DNA of 64,000 nucleotides from Cladopsammia gracilis (lineage: Eukaryota; Cnidaria; Anthozoa; Scleractinia; Dendrophylliidae): positions 642,501-706,500 of the forward strand of contig JAJGOT010000214.1 in NCBI GenBank assembly GCA_022457155.1. Direction: 5' to 3'. Under the pieces are notes generated by a model, which did no database searches, was not told where the DNA came from, and saw only the letters and a list, made by a program, of their open reading frames with translations. The position numbers and the translations under genes are program-made. Below, one piece after another: positions 26,216 through 39,211 of this stretch (within the stretch, counting starts at the first letter, position 1; each line of letters starts with the position of its first letter).

Positions 26216-29200
26216 AATTGTTCCCATTGGCTCGTATTAAAACCAATTTACGGCTTGGTAGTTCTATTGTTTCTGTCGGCGTGGTGGCTTCGATAATTTT
26301 ACAAACATGTTAGAATTGCCTTCGAGGCATTTGCAAAATAATTTCGTCTGACGTGACCACACTATCGGTTTGAAGTTGTCATCCAAAAGTACCGCCTTTT
26401 TCGCTTCGCAACCAGAACCACTTGTCTGATAATTAGGATTAATATGCAAGGTACTTAAAGAAAAGTAATGGCTGGTTTCGAGATGAGAATCTTCTTTCAT
26501 CTGTTGACGAAAGTCACGAATAAAATAGTGGTGGTGCCTTCAATTTGCCCCAGCGCTCCGTTCTTCTTTTTTCTGAAGAACATCAATTCTACTATCACTG
26601 ATCGCCATGTCGCGTCGAATCGCGGGGTTTTTTGTTTGCCAAAACTTTTAGCTCTAAAGAGACAAGCACTTTTTATTGTTTGTTCTAATCCTTAAAACAA
26701 ATAGTACACGTCAGCGGGGGGCTTTCAACCGATAGTATCAGATCTTAAAGGAAAACAAAACTTTATGGAAATCAATTAGAGCTTTTTCAAATACAAATTA
26801 CTACGTGTCTCTATTATCAGCTCGTTCGGGAAGTAATTTCCATCTGTGTATGTAACCGGTAATTGAGAGGTAATTGAAACAACCGATGTGCTTTCGAAGA
26901 TAATGATATGGTAATAACGTTTCGACCAAGCCATAAGTATAATTTTCTAGCACAAAGAATCAGCCTTCGATGAAGAAGAAAGTTTTGAATAGTGCGATAT
27001 GATTGAATCAATTATGACACCTTTGACAATCTTCTAAACACTGCCAAGGAGGGGCCATATTGATTTTTGTGATAAGACAAGAGTTTTGTTTGGATTATTC
27101 CCTTCCTCTATGCCCCAGAGCTTGGGATGTTTATTCTTGGCCTCTACACACTGTTTGGCTTGGCTGATTAGTCGATTTCCAAATGTGGAAAAAGGAAATT
27201 AGTGATTACCATCGAACTCAGTCTTTGCGTACCTCTGTATCAAGCAAGAGATGGTACGTTGTGCATTCTTGGCGCTAATGTCTCGATTGATAAACTTTAA
27301 TTGTAACCATACTTAGGTAGTCTTAGAGATTACTAATTTGAATAACTTTGGATATCTATGAAGTTCTTGTGAAATAGATATTAATCGACATTGCGATATA
27401 ATTAGCGAGAGACGCCAGAAGTCTGAAGACCTAATAAATAACAGCCGTAAGACTCAATTATAGTTGACAAAAAGGATAATTATAGAGCCTTTCGGGTTAG
27501 CCCGAAACAGTCGATACTATAAATATACAACCGTTATTATTTTCCTTTTTCCTGTTATTAGTGTTCCGTTATAAAAAATACTATTACATGGAGGGAATCT
27601 TTGGCCAGTCAAATACAAATTAGTCAACAGAACTTTGCTTGCCGGTGAAATCCACTTTGACGTTGACAGTTTACGAGATAACCAAATTTGAAAAGCATGG
27701 TTTTATCTCGCGAGTGCTTTTCAAGTTGAAGTTATCTTTGTGAAGCGCCATCTTTTCTGATACCCTGATTAAGTTTCGCTGGAGCAAACACGAGCGAGAT
27801 AAAGTGGCCCATGCCCTTTATCGCGGCGCATCCGCTTCTGCGGACACGGACGGTCACATCTGCTGTGCACTCGTTGAGCCAACTTTGTTTCTCGATTTAC
27901 CATTGACTAACACTAACCATTTCGCAAATTTACCTTTGTGAGAAAGAAAAGGCAGGGGGAAACAGCCTTTATACTTTAATACACAGACTCTTCAAAACAT
28001 GATCATGAAAACGTTTATTATGTAAGTGCCACCGAGGTTACGCGATCTCTATCAGATAAGCAAATTTTAAGAGTTTTGAATCTTTTGAATACCGGTTAGA
28101 AATAAAGGAGCTTACTCGAAGTTTCTTGTCACATTGAACCTGCACATTTGGAGGACTTCAAATCATCAAGGATAAAAGAAATCAAACACCAGGCCAAGCC
28201 GTACAAGGAAAACAATCACCCGCATCTGGACATAACACAAGCGAACGGCGCCGGTTGTATTACTTTCATTTTTACAGGTTCACGCATCACACCACCCCTT
28301 GTCACAACTTAAAAGGCAACAGTTGTTAATAAAAGAACAAAAAAAGTGAGAAATTTTATGTCGGTATAATGGCAACAGTGTTACGATTTGATGCGTTTTT
28401 AGGTGTTTTTAATGGAGCGTATACAAACCAACCCTTGCAAGAACAAGCAAACTAATCGAAGATAATAAAATTACGAAAAATTAGAATAATTAAGAAACAT
28501 AACACCAGCTTCTTTATCGACTAACGCTTATAAAAAAAACAAAGAGTGACCGAATCTAAAGATGTGAATGGCTCGTAATTTGAAAATATCTTACACACCA
28601 GGAACACGGTTTATAATTTTAGCATTTTATGCTTTTTATATCTTCATGAGAGGACATCTTTGAAATGAGAATGTCAATAAGGCAATGTAAGGGTGAGACA
28701 TTAACATACGTCGAAATGTATGTTGCAAGCGAACAGTTTATACAAAAAGAGTTATCATAAGAGTAAAACGGACTCCCTCTTCCAATACAACTACTTTCGA
28801 GGATACCGAAATGGCGATAAAAAATCGTTTTCAAACACCCAGTGTATTTTTGTCGAACAAAACGTTTCTCAAAGTGTAGCCCCGATGCAACGAAAGGTGC
28901 TGATATAACAAACAAATTTCATCTAATATAAAAGAATCCCAATACAAGAAATCAAGTTGGACCGTCACAACGAACATTAAATGAAATAAACTGAATCTAG
29001 CTGAAGGAGGTAAAAACTTGTTGAATCAGACATCTTACGAGACAACTTCACTCTCTAGTAAGACTGACGCGAGATAAGGTGAAGCTCATGAAAAGAAATG
29101 ATACAACTAACAAACGAAACAAAAGCAACCTCGTGTCCTCTTTAGAACATTTTTAACACTTTCCTTTTTTAAAGCGGGAATTTAATCGTCATAAACTAAG

Positions 29201-29374
29201 TTGACCTGTTAAATTATTCCATACTTGAAAAATGTATTAAACGAGCATAATACACAACAAATGTTTATTTGCAGGATATCACAGTGTACTCGCACAGTGT
29301 AAAGGAAGCATAGGGATAACGTTGTATGTCAAAATTAGAGATATAAAACTTTGGAAAGTACACAAAACTACCAT
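26216..29374. other. 5' flank of msx, no gene seen
   Basis: No supported coding region. The more GC-rich patch at about 27770-27900 differs from its surroundings and could be regulatory, but this is a guess. Confidence 0.4.
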
Positions 29375-29695
29375 CGAATAAATTATGTTCCCAGTTCTAG
29401 TTTCTTCATTTCCCTTGGAAACACCGTGTTGCTATCTGCCAAGATAGTACGATTAGTCAGTTCTCAAACACAGGCACAAGAGCCTTTTACGAAAATTAAA
29501 TAAGATTGATAACAAACTCCACATTGTTTAATCATCGAATAATTTCTGTTCCCAATTGTACTTTCAAAATTGCCCTTGGAAATACCGTGCTGGTATTTGC
29601 CAAGCTAATAAGATTAGTCAATTCTCAAACACAAGCACAAGGGTCTTTTAAGCAAATTAAGATTGATAACATAAACTCCACATTGCTTAATCCTC
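29375..29695. repeat. Tandem duplication, two units of about 160 bp
   Basis: GTTCCCA, CCCTTGGAAA(C/T)ACCGTG, TCTCAAACACA(G/A)GCACAAG and AACTCCACATTG recur in order at a spacing near 160 bases. Confidence 0.7.
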
Positions 29696-31054
29696 TTATT
29701 AACCTCATTATGGCGAACATTAATAATGATTAACCAAATCGCGTTAAAACATTTTCTAAAGATGGAGCGAACTGATAACTGCTAAATCTTCAAGAGTCAA
29801 CGTTTTATTACAGATAATGAACATAACTCCACGAACACATCATAACTGTCATAGGACAAATTAGAACGAAAACAACAGCGTCAAATATTGGAACCATTTT
29901 ATACCTATTCTTACATGGGCGACGATGCGGTTATAGATCTACAGGGAATTGAAAATCACTATCGCAAAGCACATCACATTATAAAATTCATTCCACGTCC
30001 AATGGTCTTCACGTTTACCATTGGTAATTATCTTTTGAAGTGAACTGCTTCAGTCAAACCATAATTGAATTTATATTAGAAGGCTATAGACACACTGATT
30101 TGAAGAAGAAAGTTCCTGGCTTAAAACAAGAGATATCCGAAGATTGCTACAGATGTGTTAAATTAGTCCTTAATTTATTTTACAATAACACAAGGACAAA
30201 AACAATACGGATTGAAGCTATGAACTATGGAATTAAAGGTTTAAATCGGTTGCTGAAAAGCACTCACACGGTCACATATCATTTATTACAATGCTAATGA
30301 ACCGCAACAAGTGTATCATTTGTGAAAACAGATGTGTCGCGGTTAGACCATATTGTTCCTTGAAAGGCGGTTGATAAAAGTGGCAAATTAAAATTGAGTG
30401 AAAATCACTCGGCAGGAGCAAATTGTTTTGTTGAAGCCATCAAGAAGGGTGTTATTTTTGGCCAACAATTTTCGAGTGCCCTTTGGATTTCATTTTTTGG
30501 GGCTTTAAACTGGAATTTGAGGAGGAAGTTGCGGTTTCCTTCTTTTCAGAGAGAACAACGTGGTCAAAGAAAATGTGTTTTAGAAGCTCAAAATCTTAAC
30601 AAACAATCACAGCTCATCAGTACAAAAGAATTCACATGTGACCTTCAATCTTACCAACGATATGAAACACAAGCCATCTGTTTTGCCATATTTACCAAGT
30701 ATTTTTTGTAACGAAGAACAAGAATGAAACAAATATAGGCTCAAGAACTGAGCTATCTATTGACAAAATTATAGCATAAAACGTACAAAATTGCCAAGAT
30801 ATGTTTTTACCTTTAGGTTTATTCATCATATTTATTTTTACACTATCGATCATGAATGAATTGTGTTGTGTTGTCATATTTAGTTATTAAATATATATAT
30901 ATAAAGCATTGGTCACCTAATGTTCTTGTCGCCCGGGGGTCCAAGTAACACTAACATAAAAGAAGCAAATCTATTGTTAGTATCTGTCACTTTCCTTCAA
31001 CCCCGCGAACAAAGGTCTGAATTGGTTGTTTACAAAACAGAAAATTCTAGGGCT

Positions 31055-31340
31055 GAATGGAATTTTCAGCTTTGTTACTACTGCTGATAAGCACACGAAT
31101 AAACAGAACACAATTTGTAATGGGAAGAAGTAACCGGGATTCCATTAAAGACATTTCAAAAAATTTGTATAACTTGTTTTCTATTCTTCAATGGAAATTT
31201 AAGCTTTGTTACTACAACTGCTGAGAACCACACGCATAAATAAAAAGAACACAATTTGTAAAGGGAAGACACAAGTGGGGTTCTATTAAAAAAACCGTCA
31301 TTTCAAAAAGTTTTTAAAACTTGTTTTCTATTTTTCAAGT
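31055..31340. repeat. Tandem duplication, two units of about 135-145 bp
   Basis: AATGGAA, GCTTTGTTACTAC, GAACACAATTTGTAA, GGGAAGA and ACTTGTTTTCTAT recur in order. No other feature is seen in 29700-32650. Confidence 0.65.
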
Positions 31341-32659
31341 TTGTTTTGACTTGTCTTTTAATTAGTGAACACGTGGTGGAAGCTTAGAGCGGAGAAACAG
31401 GGAACAAATGGAAGATATAAAAACCAAACAAACACCAACAAAGGACGTTCTCCCTCATGAAGCCTTTGTTTTACTTGCATAATACTAAAGTTATGAACAC
31501 TTCACTAAAGACTCAATGAACACAACAAAGGCGATTAATAGCTATTCAGGCATAAAATGAATGGAAATCGAACCTTTACATGAATACCTACTTCAAAAAT
31601 TGGACAGTTCTCGCACCTCTTGAAAATGATAGAAAGATAGATCTTCATTATTTGCATCCTTAAACATGCACCTGTCCAAACCAGGTAAAACACAAGTTTT
31701 TCAAGATGAAAACGAGTAACTATGATACGACAAGGATGAAAATACCTCTCCATGCACCGTTTCTCAAAGAATGATTGGTACGGCGTTCATCAAAAGTCAA
31801 ATTGATACCGCCGAGATTTATTATCATTTTTATTAGTAGTTTAGTTTCCATGTGTAATTCAATAATGCCACCGTTTTACAACCCGTGCCCACTAACTCAC
31901 AACTCTGACAGTTTTATTCAAAATAATGGCAGATTTACTGTGTTGGTTAAACTCAATCTACTTGAAAATCAATGAAAACACAGACCTCACTTTTTGTCAA
32001 GTCTAAGAAGAGTTATTGAATTTCTCGCGCCTTAACGGGGTTTAAAAAAGTTCTCATTTCCTGCTGTTACGACAATTAGATAATATTAATAGAAGCGAGC
32101 AGATAAATAGGAAAACACTACCTACGTTTACGTGACAACATGGGTGACAACGGCGCGTGCAAAACAATTGATCTTTTGTGAAGACTACTTAGCCATATTC
32201 TGCAAGCTTGGAGCCCCGCTGAGTCTGTTTAAGTGGTCCACTTCTTTTATCAAATGCTCCCCACAGAGAAATAATGCTTTAACAGATACTATTATCAAAC
32301 TTCGGAAACGGACTAAAACCGTAGTCCAAGTGATTTATAGATTGAAGCGGTAAGTACTCACCACAAGCCCTTCAGGCACTAAATTAAAAACGTCCAAAAC
32401 AATGATTACCCAAGACTCTTTGCGCTTTACCTACTGCGTTGTAAAGAAAGCAATCACAAATACTATACATTCTGTAGCTTCTGCAGTATTATTTGTCCAA
32501 TTTCGTGTTGTTTATCTTTCAATGATGAACCTCGTTTGTGCTTGTGAGCCAATTACACGGCGCGATGCATCTTAATGTTCCTAACATTTAATAAAAAGAA
32601 AGTTCATTAACCGACTGCACTCGTAACAAAATGGCTATGTTCACATTTTTCGTCGAAAA

Positions 32660-32690
32660 ATATATATATATAGGCGTGCATATCAACTGG

Positions 32691-32721
<31 letters not shown>

Positions 32722-32967
32722 GAATTTTTCAAAACGTGTTCAACGAAAATTTACGCAATTTCACTGCAACTAGCCCAAACAAGGGTTTTTATGAGCCCGA
32801 TCAGCCCGAAAATGACAGAGAAGAGAGAGAAGAGGAAAAGGGAGCAAGAGCGAGCGAGAAAAATGACTAGCAACAATCTATTATATTTTATACCTTTATA
32901 TTAAAAACAAGGCCAAGAACGCTCACAAACGCTTACTTGGTGCGATATCGTTTTCAAAAATCCAGGT

Positions 32968-32999
<32 letters not shown>
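32660..32999. repeat. (TA)n microsatellite tracts
   Basis: Pure TA runs at about 32660-32672, 32690-32718 and 32969-32999. The last is embedded in a palindromic context (CCAGGTAGATA...TATCTGG). The third abuts a partial SINE copy. Confidence 0.85.
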
Positions 33000-33000
<1 letters not shown>

Positions 33001-33001
<1 letters not shown>

Positions 33002-33108
33002 GGGCAAATTTTCTTTCAAACATTTATTCAGTAAAAATATGATTATTTGGGGTGTGCAGGGTGAGATGTTCTCTCATATACTGTTCATATATATACAAAA
33101 TAGCCTGT
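33001..33108 (+). mobile_element. SINE body fragment (no tRNA head)
   Basis: About 95 bases nearly identical to the body of the complete SINE at 33379-33472, sharing TTTCTTTCAAACATTTATTC, GATTATTTGGGGTGTGCAGG and TTCTCTCATATACTGTTCA. It starts directly after a (TA)n tract, consistent with 5' truncation. Confidence 0.75.
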
Positions 33109-33304
33109 ATCCCTTGTGGATCCTCCCTTGTCACTCGCTAAGTTGACTTCAGTCGTTATCATGAATTTGATTCTTAGTTCAGTGGGTTTCAAATGGAGTT
33201 ATAGGCTTTCCCCTACCCTATCACCTTGAAGGAAAAAATCCCGGGAGGCCCACGTCCAGAATCACATAAATCACATCTTAGATTGCCGTGTTGTCAGCAT
33301 GGTT

Positions 33305-33472
33305 GTCCTGATAGTGTAGTGGTTATCACGCCTAACTAGGTATGCAGGAGGACGTGGGTTCAAATCCCACTCAGGGCAACTTTTCTTTCAAACATTTATT
33401 CAGTAAAAATATGATTATTTGGGGTGTGCAGGGTGAGGGGTTCTCTCATATACTGTTCAAATATATAGACGG
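33305..33472 (+). mobile_element. tRNA-derived SINE
   Basis: The head (33305-33378) folds as a tRNA: a 7-bp acceptor GTCCTGA/TCAGGGC with one G-U pair, a Pol III A box TAGTGTAGTGG (33312-33322) and a B box GGTTCAAATCC (33357-33367) inside a perfect GTGGG/CCCAC T stem. The anticodon stem does not close well, so this is not a working tRNA. The body after it is the same as the truncated copy at 33001, which makes a SINE the best reading. Confidence 0.78.
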
Positions 33473-33479
33473 TTTTGAA

Positions 33480-34470
33480 GGTGCTGCCTGAGCCAACGAA
33501 AGATGTCATACCAAAAGGATCACAATAATGGATTCACAGTCCGGATTCGGTGGATATGATAAAAAACTAGTTAAAAAAGACCTAAAATGGACAACTTTTG
33601 GTATAAAAAATATAAAAAATTAGTTAAAAAACGTTTCGGTCTCTCGACCTTCATCAGTTGAACAGACTGTTACACATGAGACTTAACTGAATACGGTTAC
33701 AACAATGACTTAACATTAAATTACGTAACAAAAATAAAAGCAAAATTACAACAATAATTCAATAATAGAAGTGATAACGAGACTAAACCAAAGGAAAACC
33801 ACAAGTGCCACAAATATACTAACGAACTACGGTAACCTACCAATAGAAGGTATAAAATAACTAAGAAAAACAATCAAAAATAAATGGTTAAAGTTATGCA
33901 ATTGCCCCAACGTAATAAGTTTCACATTCAGGGCTTTGAATAATCATACAGGCCAATGCCACAACAAAATCTCTGAGCAGGGTCCTTAAACAATGAGTGA
34001 CTGATAAATTCCACACTCAGAGCATTTGAGTGACGAGGCCAGTACAAAAATAACAAATTCCCGAACGAGGCCCTTGAACGCTAAGACAATTACAAAAGGC
34101 GATAAAAAATATAAAATTAATACTAAAAGTCTACTATACGAAAATCGCAACCTAGTGATAAAACCTCCCGGAATTTAATTGTATTGAATACGATTTTTTG
34201 AATGAAATTCCTGTCTTTTATCTAGCCCAAAAGGCGAAAGAGAAAATAGCTGTGCAGTCCAGTATGCTTCTTTCGTGACAAGTAATTTTTCTGTGTCTTG
34301 ATTTGTGTTTGTATAAATTCGGTCTATGCATTGAAAAGTGAAATCTGTTAGAATTTGTGGCGTTCTATTGAAGTGTATGGCGACCTCGCAGGTTTTCTTG
34401 TTTGTTTTCATCGTAGATTTGTGATTCCTAAATCTAACTTTAAATTCAGTAGTGGTAGATCAAACATAAC
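33480..34470 (-). mobile_element. Penelope-like element 3' part with GIY-YIG tail
   Basis: The - strand frame from about 34465 to 34175 encodes the end of a GIY-YIG type endonuclease: GSTTTEFKVRFRNHKST-like start, then KKTCEVAIHFNRTPQ, FTFQCIDRI and EAYWTAQLFSLSPFGLDKRQ, with a stop at 34175-34177. I recognise this as a common Penelope-like polyprotein end in cnidarians. About 700 bases of 3' region follow, containing on the - strand CTGATGA, a GGTC/GACC stem and CGAAAC (33656-33633), a hammerhead-like core. The 5' part, including the reverse transcriptase, is missing. Confidence 0.65.
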
Positions 34471-34734
34471 TATTAATAAAAGACCAAGAATAAGCTCAGG
34501 GGAAAAAGGGTCTTAGGGAGTCTTGGAGTCTTACGAGACTAAGTAGAAAGTCAAGCGCACTTTCGTGATCTTTTGTTTATCTTTTCTTCAAGGTGACATT
34601 TGGAAAAAAAAAAACAACTTTCTTCTTCCCTCTCAGTGAAATTTTCATCATACAGATTCCCGCACAACAGTGAGTGGTAGAGCAAGGACAAAGATGTAGG
34701 GCGTATTTTCATAGAAAGGATCCTAGCAGTGCAG

Positions 34735-35060
34735 CCAATCAATCAATACAATACAATAACTTTATTTAACGTGTACAATTACGCTACTCTTCAGTGTTGA
34801 TATCATATAGGCCTTTTCTAAACGCGTTGTGGTCAGTTGCCTTTCACAACGTATTAGGAAGGGCATTCCCGCATAACTTGGTAGCCTGATAGCGCCATGA
34901 TTTAAGGCCGTACGTGGTGGTGTTATAGGCTTCGGTACTTTTAAAATGTATTTTCCTCTTAGATCGTATGTAATATTTCTGCGCTCAACTAGGTCCCCTA
35001 TGCTCTCCGGAGTATCTGTATGATTTAGCAACTTGTAGACAGTACTGAGGATTTTCAAAA
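34735..35060 (-). mobile_element. LINE 3' end, CR1/L2-like, frameshifted
   Basis: The - strand encodes TYDLRGKYILKVPKP followed, after a frame change, by TYGLKSWRYQATKL and NALPN, the conserved C-terminus of CR1/L2/jockey-like reverse transcriptases. It ends in a short tandem tail made of ATTG/TATTG units (34737-34760), usual for this group. It is 5'-truncated and inactive. Confidence 0.6.
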
Positions 35061-37109
35061 GAAATTCTATGCAAGGTGACCACGGGTGCGTTCGATTGGT
35101 CGCATTCTAGACTACGAATGCACTGAATGCTCACTACAAATCTCTTCAAGTTTTAATTTCGAACCACCTTGTGGCAGCAAGAGCTATTAGATATGTTTTA
35201 TAACATATCTGGGGTTAAACTCCGGACGTGTGGGCCGCCTTGATAATGTCTGATAATGTCGTGATAATGTCGTGATGAAGAAACACTACATCATCGCAAG
35301 TTATGCTAACCACAGACTTGCGCTCACATTAAATCACGTACTGAGAAATGAACTGATCCTAAGCAGCGAAGAATTCCTATAAGCGGCTACTACTGATCTG
35401 AACTACTACTGACAATGAAATGACGGCGTAACTAAATATTCTAAACGGCTCTGGAAAACGTAAATTCCTCCTGTCAGTATCACAGCGAGAGCTTTTTTCC
35501 AAAGATCAAAAAAAGGACATTTAGAACAACAGGCCTGTTATATCTTTATTTTGATCTGAACGGAAAAATCTCTCAGACACGTACTTGGGGTAGACTTATT
35601 CTAAAGCTGGACTAAAATGCTTTTAGCGACGAGCAGGATTTGTGTTAGGCTGTCACCTTTTATAATAACTTTGGAAAATCCTGAGGATCGGCACTTTATG
35701 TTTCACCCCAAAAGTATAGTCCACTTTGTCGAATCCGGACTGGCGAGCTTTCTCTTGGAAGCCTCCGTACCCGTCCATAGTAAACCTCCTTTGAAGTGAA
35801 GAAAACGTCTGTTCCTCTAACTTAATATAAGTCGACCATTTCTCGATCGGTTTCGCTTCACCTAGTTTAAACAGAAAACAAGAAACTGGCATAAATATCG
35901 CTCGCGACAGAGATGAAGATGTCAGCCATTACTTTGCATTGCAGATTTTGTCACGTGGTGTCTGCGCACAACTGGGTCAGCAGTGGGCAACAAAACAGAC
36001 AAGGAGAACGTGACATAAACGTCACACAACGCTTTGCATACCCAGGCAACTGGGAAAAGTCTCGAAAGTTTTGAAAGTTGAACAGTGTGCTTCCCATTTT
36101 TAAAAGCAAAGAACATTGATTTTTCAGAGCTGTATACTTTATACCAAAATTCAGAAAATGTGTAATACTTAATACCCAATTTTATACCTAAAAATACTGT
36201 ATACCTGATGTTAAAAACCCTGATATACCGTATACCCAAAAACCCTGGCCGACCCTGATTTAGTGGCTTTTACTAGGATCGAGAGTTTGGTCCATGTTGT
36301 CGCTTCACTTGGCCACAGGGTTACAAGGCACGATTTTTAATGCGATTTGCTCCTTCTATGTTTTGAACGGGTATCGTACATTTAGTTTGTTATGGAGGAT
36401 TCTAGTCTTGACTGATAAAACGTTTCAAATGCCGCGTGCAACGGACTAGAGATCAAGTCTCACCTGAAGTTTGTCTGTTGTAAACAAAGCGAGGCGAATG
36501 GATGCTAAAATCACAGCCTTGACCGAGACAAACTTCAACTCTCTACAAGTTGAATAACCTTTTTAAGCAACAACTCTCTCTGCTAAGCTCGGATCTACCG
36601 TGAAATTAAAATCCTGCAGCGACGAAACGAAACCTTATAGCTCAGGGCCCTAACCTCTTCCTGAAACCGGTCGGTAAAACCGCGGATATATATTTTCCAC
36701 GAGGCAGGTTTAAAGACGCGTTTCTTGCTCCTTCCTAAGCGACCTTATTTCTCCGAAATCCGGGTGATATTCTTTCAAAATAGCACATAACTCGAGTCCT
36801 CGAAATCGCGCGCGAGAACCCGCCGTGTGTTCGCCATAATGAATGGCGCAGATCACGAGTTTTGCGGGTGTTGACGGTACCTGTCAAAATTGACCAATCA
36901 GAGGGTATACGAGAAGTGGTCCATTAAAGAAAGTCTTACAGGCTCTCCTTCCGCCCCTTCCCCCCGCCCCCTCCCTCGTTTTTATCTTCGCTCGCCCCAC
37001 TATCTGAGAGCCTGCAACAGGCTACGACCAGAACAACACTCAGGGTCCTAAAATTACTGAGGACGAATGTGCTATGATATCTGCAAACGATTGGACCTTC
37101 ACCTGGCAC
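35061..37109. other. Intergenic, repeat remnants
   Basis: GGGTGCGTTCGATTGG at about 35086 resembles a DNA transposon end. TATACC/TATACCC motifs recur at about 36135-36245. GCCTGCAACAGGCTACGACC near 37010 resembles MITE ends seen elsewhere. No gene is supported. Confidence 0.35.
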
Positions 37110-37665
37110 GGATGACCACAGGGGACCCAAACGCTTCATTAGCTATAATACAATCATTTAACAAAAGATATTGTTATTTACCTGTTTTCTTGTATCTTTT
37201 TGAGTCGTTTTGGAAGCGACTTGAAGCGAAGACGGTTGACCTTGCACGTTTCGAATATTAATCTGCTGCTTCGTAAATACGACGCGCCTATTACGTCTCA
37301 AGTTTCCATTACATTAACTATTAACTCTCCTCGTGGAAGAGAAAGAGAAGAGAGCACTTGTTCTCTTCTCTCTTTTCGTGGCCGTTAAATTGAAACCCGA
37401 GATTCTCCCCCGAGGAGAGTAATAGTTAATATTAATGGGAATTTGAATTAATAATAATGGAAACTTGAGACGTGATAGGCGCGTCGTACGTACGAAGCGG
37501 CAGACAAGATAATATTTGAAATGTGCAAGGTCAACCGTCTTCGCTCTGATTCAAATCGCTTCCAAAACGACTCAAAAAGACACAGGAAAACAGGTAAATA
37601 ACAATATTTTTATTAAATGATTATGTTATAGCTAATAAATCGTTTGGGTTCCCTGTGGATGACTA
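37110..37665. mobile_element. Foldback element, about 555 bp
   Basis: Arms of about 220-245 bp (37110-37340 and 37415-37665) are inverted copies. Shared blocks include ACCCAAACG, AATCATTTAA, GGTCAACCGTCTTCGCT in complement, and GAGACGT. The centre is a second hairpin (GAAAGAGAAGAGA / TCTCTTCTCTCTTTTC). No transposase. Confidence 0.7.
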
Positions 37666-38129
37666 CGTAGAAATGGCGGCCCCGTTTCAAGCAGGGAAAG
37701 TAAAAACATTGTCCTCAATTAGTACATTGACGCTTAAATAAAAGTGAGTTTTATTAAACAGCATAAAAAGATTTTCCATGCGAGCGTTTTTTGTACGAAA
37801 ATGGTGATGCTTATTACATTCATGACGAAAACACTGCAGAGAGTTCGATGTTCATGCGAGTTGGAACCGCAGTAATTTCGAATTTTCGAATTTACAAATG
37901 TTACGTGACGTCACACCCATGCTAAATAAGAAATCTAAAACGTTATTCTTGGCTTGTAATTTTTTAATTTTTTCATCAAGGTACTAGTGAGAAGCACACA
38001 GCAACGAAACCTTGTTGACTCAAGGTTTATTTTTCGACCGGTTTCGTCTGAAAATTACAGACTTTACCTGAAGGATTTGAAACAAGGTTACATGACGTGG
38101 AACTTATTGCTGCGAGCCCCCAGGCGAGT

Positions 38130-38460
38130 AGCATTTGCCTGTGGTTCCTTGGGTTCCCTGCGCCTTATGTTATGCAGGTTTTGTTTGTCACGATGATTTT
38201 GAGCAAGCGTACGTCCAGCGGTGTCATCATAACTTAGATGCACCTGGCTCTCGATGCGTCTTTCGCCGCAAATGTATCATGCCAAATTCAAACTTATTTG
38301 TTGCTGGAAGCATTCATCAAGGTCACGAACGATTTAGTGACATTTCACGGGGAAGGCAATGTTCTTTTATGAGTTTTTCAGCGTTTTTACGTGCTCAGAG
38401 TTTGCCGATTGAACAATGGATCACAAAGAACTACTCATTTATGAAATTATCAAAATCTGT
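38130..38460 (+). pseudogene. Fragment of a transposon-type cysteine peptidase-like protein
   Basis: The frame from 38135 contains VFRRKCIMP, then HQGHERFSDISRGRQCSFMS. The pattern HQG-x-RF-x-SRGRQC resembles a peptidase-like domain (C76/OTU-like, with Cys as the likely nucleophile) seen in large cnidarian mobile-element proteins. After SFMKLSK the frame loses similarity. The surrounding frames (37987-38196, 38647-38874, 38946-39206) are unassigned. The recognition is from memory and weak; it may be a decayed element. Confidence 0.3.
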
Positions 38461-39211
38461 ATGTACATTTATTATTTCCGTTATGTTTTACTGCCCAGCA
38501 TCTGCTCGCAGCATTATCATTACAATCTGTAACCTCCAGTTTATACATAACGTTTACAATACAAATCACGTTCCCGTTAGGGTTTGAACAGCAAAACATC
38601 CACAAGAAAGTGATGCAGGATATGACTAAAATCCTGCGTAGAATGTGTGATGTTTAATTTTGGGGCGCGCGTGATAGATAGCTTTGCAGAAAGCTTTCAA
38701 AAGATAGAAAACGGCCATTGTCATAAAAAAAGATGTCTTGAATGGCTGCAATACCTTTTTGATACCACTCGGGATGAAAAACGATTTCCCATCTGTGGTG
38801 CTATATTTATTACTAAACAATACCCAGCCGTTACCCTCGCAATAAAGTATAATAAGCTCTGTAAAGAATATTAAAATCTCTTTTTAAAATAGTGGTAGGT
38901 TTGAAGTACTGTTGTCATAATTGCATCGCAAAAGAACGTTAGCTAGTGGCCTCCGTACATAGCGAAGAAAAAAAAAAAGGAACTACACTCCATGTTTCAG
39001 TTAAGTTGCTTCCCGAGGCGAATAGACATTTGATCCAGGCTAAACGGAGTGCTTTAAACCAGATAGAAATATTTCAGGCACTCCCTGGGAGAAATCGTGG
39101 TATAATACTTGATGCTTTATTTTTTTTGGTTTATTATATTCCATATGAAGTTGAAGAAGCGTTAATTGAAGACATGTATTGCTTTGGGATATCCAAGACA
39201 GGCTGAAGACA

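Noticed and set aside
33305..33378. Functional tRNA gene
   Set aside because: The acceptor and T arms pair well but the anticodon stem does not, and the sequence continues into a body repeated nearby. A SINE explains it better.
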